A stretch of DNA of 64,000 nt from Pseudoclavibacter sp. AY1H1 (GTDB lineage Bacteria; Actinomycetota; Actinomycetes; Actinomycetales; Microbacteriaceae). Below are positions 60,469 to 64,000 of the stretch, in pieces. A program made the position numbers and the translations under genes. The notes beneath the pieces were generated by a model, which saw nothing but the letters and a program-made list of their open reading frames with translations, was not told where the DNA came from and ran no database searches. How positions within the stretch are numbered: position 1 is the first letter of the stretch; each line of letters opens with the position of its first letter. Location: contig NZ_PSXX01000018.1 in NCBI RefSeq assembly GCF_002931055.1, positions 1 through 64,000 of the forward strand, in the 5' to 3' direction.

Positions 60469-60505
60469 AGTGTCATTGACGACACTGTGTGACGCACACT
60501 ATGGT
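60469..60505 (+). promoter_or_regulatory. PadR promoter with overlapping inverted repeats
   Basis: AGTGTC-N6-GACACT (60469-60486) is followed at once by GTGTG-ACG-CACAC (60487-60499). They cover a possible promoter, TTGACG at 60476 and TATGGT at 60500, 18 bp apart. Transcription would start only a few bases before the PadR ATG. This arrangement suits PadR autorepression. Confidence 0.6.
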
Positions 60506-60512
60506 GTGAGTC

Positions 60513-60848
60513 ATGGGCCCAGAAGAGACGCACGACATCCACCTGCAGGAGCTCCGCAGGGGCACCGTCGTGCTCGCATGCCTTCGCCTCCTCGCCGAGC
60601 CGGGCTACGGCTACGGACTCCTCGAGGCACTGCAATCCCGAGGCTTCGACACCGACGCCAACACCCTCTACCCGCTCCTTCGCCGCTTGGAGAAGCAGGG
60701 TCACCTCACGAGCGAGTGGAACACCGACGAGGCGCGACCTCGCAAGTTCTACCGCGCCAGCCCATCCGGTGCCGCACTCGCCGCCGCGATGACCACCGAC
60801 TTCCGCTCCCTCGCCCAGGCGATTGAGCACCTCCCAGAAGGGGCCTGA
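60513..60848 (+). CDS. PadR-family transcriptional regulator
   Basis: A 111-residue PadR protein: LRRGTVVLACLRLLAEPGYGYGLLEALQ..GFDTDANTLYPLLRRLEKQGHLTSEW..RPRKFYRAS is the winged helix with the typical TLYPLLRRLE recognition region. PadR proteins repress and respond to small molecules or envelope stress. It is followed after one base by a HAAS-domain membrane protein, the common PadR-partner arrangement. Confidence 0.9.
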   Translation: MGPEETHDIHLQELRRGTVVLACLRLLAEPGYGYGLLEALQSRGFDTDANTLYPLLRRLEKQGHLTSEWNTDEARPRKFYRASPSGAALAAAMTTDFRSLAQAIEHLPEGA

Positions 60849-60849
60849 C

Positions 60850-61800
60850 ATGACGACCATCACCGACACCCTGACCGAGCGCTACGTGAGCGCCGCCATG
60901 CGCACGGTTCCCGACGACCAGCGCGCCGACCTCGAAGCAGAGCTGCGCGCCTCCATCCGCGACCTCGTCGATGCGCGAGTCGAATCCGGCGAGGCGGGCG
61001 ATGCCGCCGAGGTGGCCGTGCTCACCGAGCTCGGCGACCCTGAGCTGCTCGCCGCCAGCTACACCGACCGCCGACTGTTCCTCGTGGGGCCTCGCTACTA
61101 CCTCATGTGGTGGCGGCTCCTGAAGACCCTGCTGTGGATCGTGCCGGTGTGCGCGGCCTTCGGTGTCGCGATCGCGCAGACGCTCATCGGCAGCACCATC
61201 GGCGAGATCATCGGCGAGGTCGCGGCAGTCACCTTCAGCGTCATCATCCACGTCACGTTCTGGACGACCCTGGTGTTCGTGATGCTCGAGCGCTCCGGTG
61301 GCCAGTCCAAGCAGGAGCAGTGGAGCGTCGCCGACCTGCCGGAGATCCGCCAGACCGGTGCGGGCAGATCCGAGCTCATCGCCTCGCTCGTGTTCCTCGC
61401 ACTCGGGACCGGCGCCGTCGTCTGGGACCGCTTCATCGGCTTCGTGCCGACGCAGCCGAGCCTGTCGTTCTTCGGCCACGACCTCTGGCCGTGGTGGGCC
61501 CTCGCGCTTCTGGTGCTCTTCGTGCTCGAAGCGGCCTACAGCGTGGCGCTCTACCGGACGGGCCGCGTCACGCTGCCCCTCGCCTGGGCCAACGCGGTGC
61601 TCGCGGTCCTGTTCATGTCGCTGCTCCTGACCACCCTGGGTCGCGGCCTGCTGCTCAACCCGGACTTCTTCGCCACCGTCATCCCAAGCGCCGACAGCGC
61701 GGCGACGGTGACCACCATCGTGACCGTGATGATCGCCTTCGGAGTCCTCGCCACCAGCGTCTGGGACATCTGGGACGGTTTCCGCAAGGCAACCCGCTAG
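60850..61800 (+). CDS. HAAS-domain membrane protein, PadR partner
   Basis: A 316-residue protein. The N-terminal cytoplasmic part (about 1-75: TERYVSAAMRTVPDDQRADLEAELRASIRDLVDAR.., LTELGDPELLAASYTDR) is a HAAS/DUF1700-like signalling domain. About six to seven membrane helices follow. HAAS proteins occur with PadR regulators and are thought to link the membrane to gene control. It starts one base after the PadR stop. Confidence 0.82.
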   Translation: MTTITDTLTERYVSAAMRTVPDDQRADLEAELRASIRDLVDARVESGEAGDAAEVAVLTELGDPELLAASYTDRRLFLVGPRYYLMWWRLLKTLLWIVPVCAAFGVAIAQTLIGSTIGEIIGEVAAVTFSVIIHVTFWTTLVFVMLERSGGQSKQEQWSVADLPEIRQTGAGRSELIASLVFLALGTGAVVWDRFIGFVPTQPSLSFFGHDLWPWWALALLVLFVLEAAYSVALYRTGRVTLPLAWANAVLAVLFMSLLLTTLGRGLLLNPDFFATVIPSADSAATVTTIVTVMIAFGVLATSVWDIWDGFRKATR

Positions 61801-61818
61801 CGGGCGACGGGGCGCGCA

Positions 61819-61859
61819 CGACGAAGCCCCCGCATCACGTGGATGCGGGGGCTTCGTCG
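61819..61859. terminator. Bidirectional terminator
   Basis: Arms 61819-61836 and 61842-61859 are perfectly complementary over 18 bp, with a 5-nt ACGTG loop. It lies between the HAAS gene and the convergent clpC. Confidence 0.8.
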
Positions 61860-61875
61860 GATGCGCGTGCGGAGG

Positions 61876-64000
<2,125 letters not shown>

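Overview
The window is high-GC bacterial DNA with dense, short-spaced genes, frequent GTG starts and ATGA or GTGA start/stop overlaps. Full-length RadA, the ClpC-type ATPase, two surface proteins ending in a LATTG sortase signal and the PadR/HAAS pair point to an actinobacterium, most likely a Microbacteriaceae-like organism. The family placement is an inference from gene content; no 16S or other marker is present.

Layout. 1-9 kb: a succinate-semialdehyde-type aldehyde dehydrogenase, a luciferase-like monooxygenase behind an attenuator-like hairpin, a GntR regulator, a thioredoxin-reductase-like flavoprotein divergent from an XRE-cupin regulator, and a coupled HAD phosphatase plus GH65 phosphorylase pair. 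9-16.6 kb: a decayed DUF559/AbiEi-like gene, an unusual CPBP membrane protein, a glycine-betaine-type ABC transporter (ATPase, permease, binding protein), and a GH1 beta-glucosidase coupled to a second HAD phosphatase. 16.8-21.5 kb: a LATTG-anchored surface protein with a Thr-Pro stalk, a DEAD-box helicase and a BetI-like TetR regulator. 21.5-28 kb: a palindromic operator, then agmatine-deiminase-like and amidase genes, convergent with a PutP symporter; then a LysR regulator and a DUF808 membrane protein. 28-34.6 kb: a complete dipeptide-type ABC operon with a divergent DUF1028 gene and an XRE-cupin regulator. 34.7-40 kb: a small Cys/His protein, a canonical CPBP protease, a Rieske-FAD oxidoreductase, a dicarboxylate symporter and a FadR-type regulator.

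40.07-51.18 kb is a genomic island. It is bounded by a roughly 75-bp imperfect direct repeat made of the tRNA-Ser(CGA) 3' end plus its terminator; the intact tRNA is on the right. It carries a frameshifted tyrosine integrase, a clipped lipoprotein gene, three AraC-family regulators interleaved with three small exported proteins that share a twin-arginine RRxxxxGAAWS-type signal, a protein with a HEPN-like RNxxxH motif, and a frameshifted remnant resembling a restriction-methylase N terminus. A CTTCTCA-type motif recurs at eight places in front of module 1 and module 3 genes. A fourth exported paralogue lies just outside the island beyond the tRNA. This AraC/exported-protein set is the best candidate for an undescribed system.

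51.8-64 kb is housekeeping: lipid kinase, RadA, a LATTG-anchored 5'-nucleotidase, an anchored secreted protein, a NAGS-like acetyltransferase, Ppx/GppA phosphatase, an MFS transporter, a PadR-HAAS pair and the 3' part of clpC running off the right edge.

Three convergent gene pairs end on the same CTAG tetranucleotide, so each CTAG gives a TAG stop on both strands.
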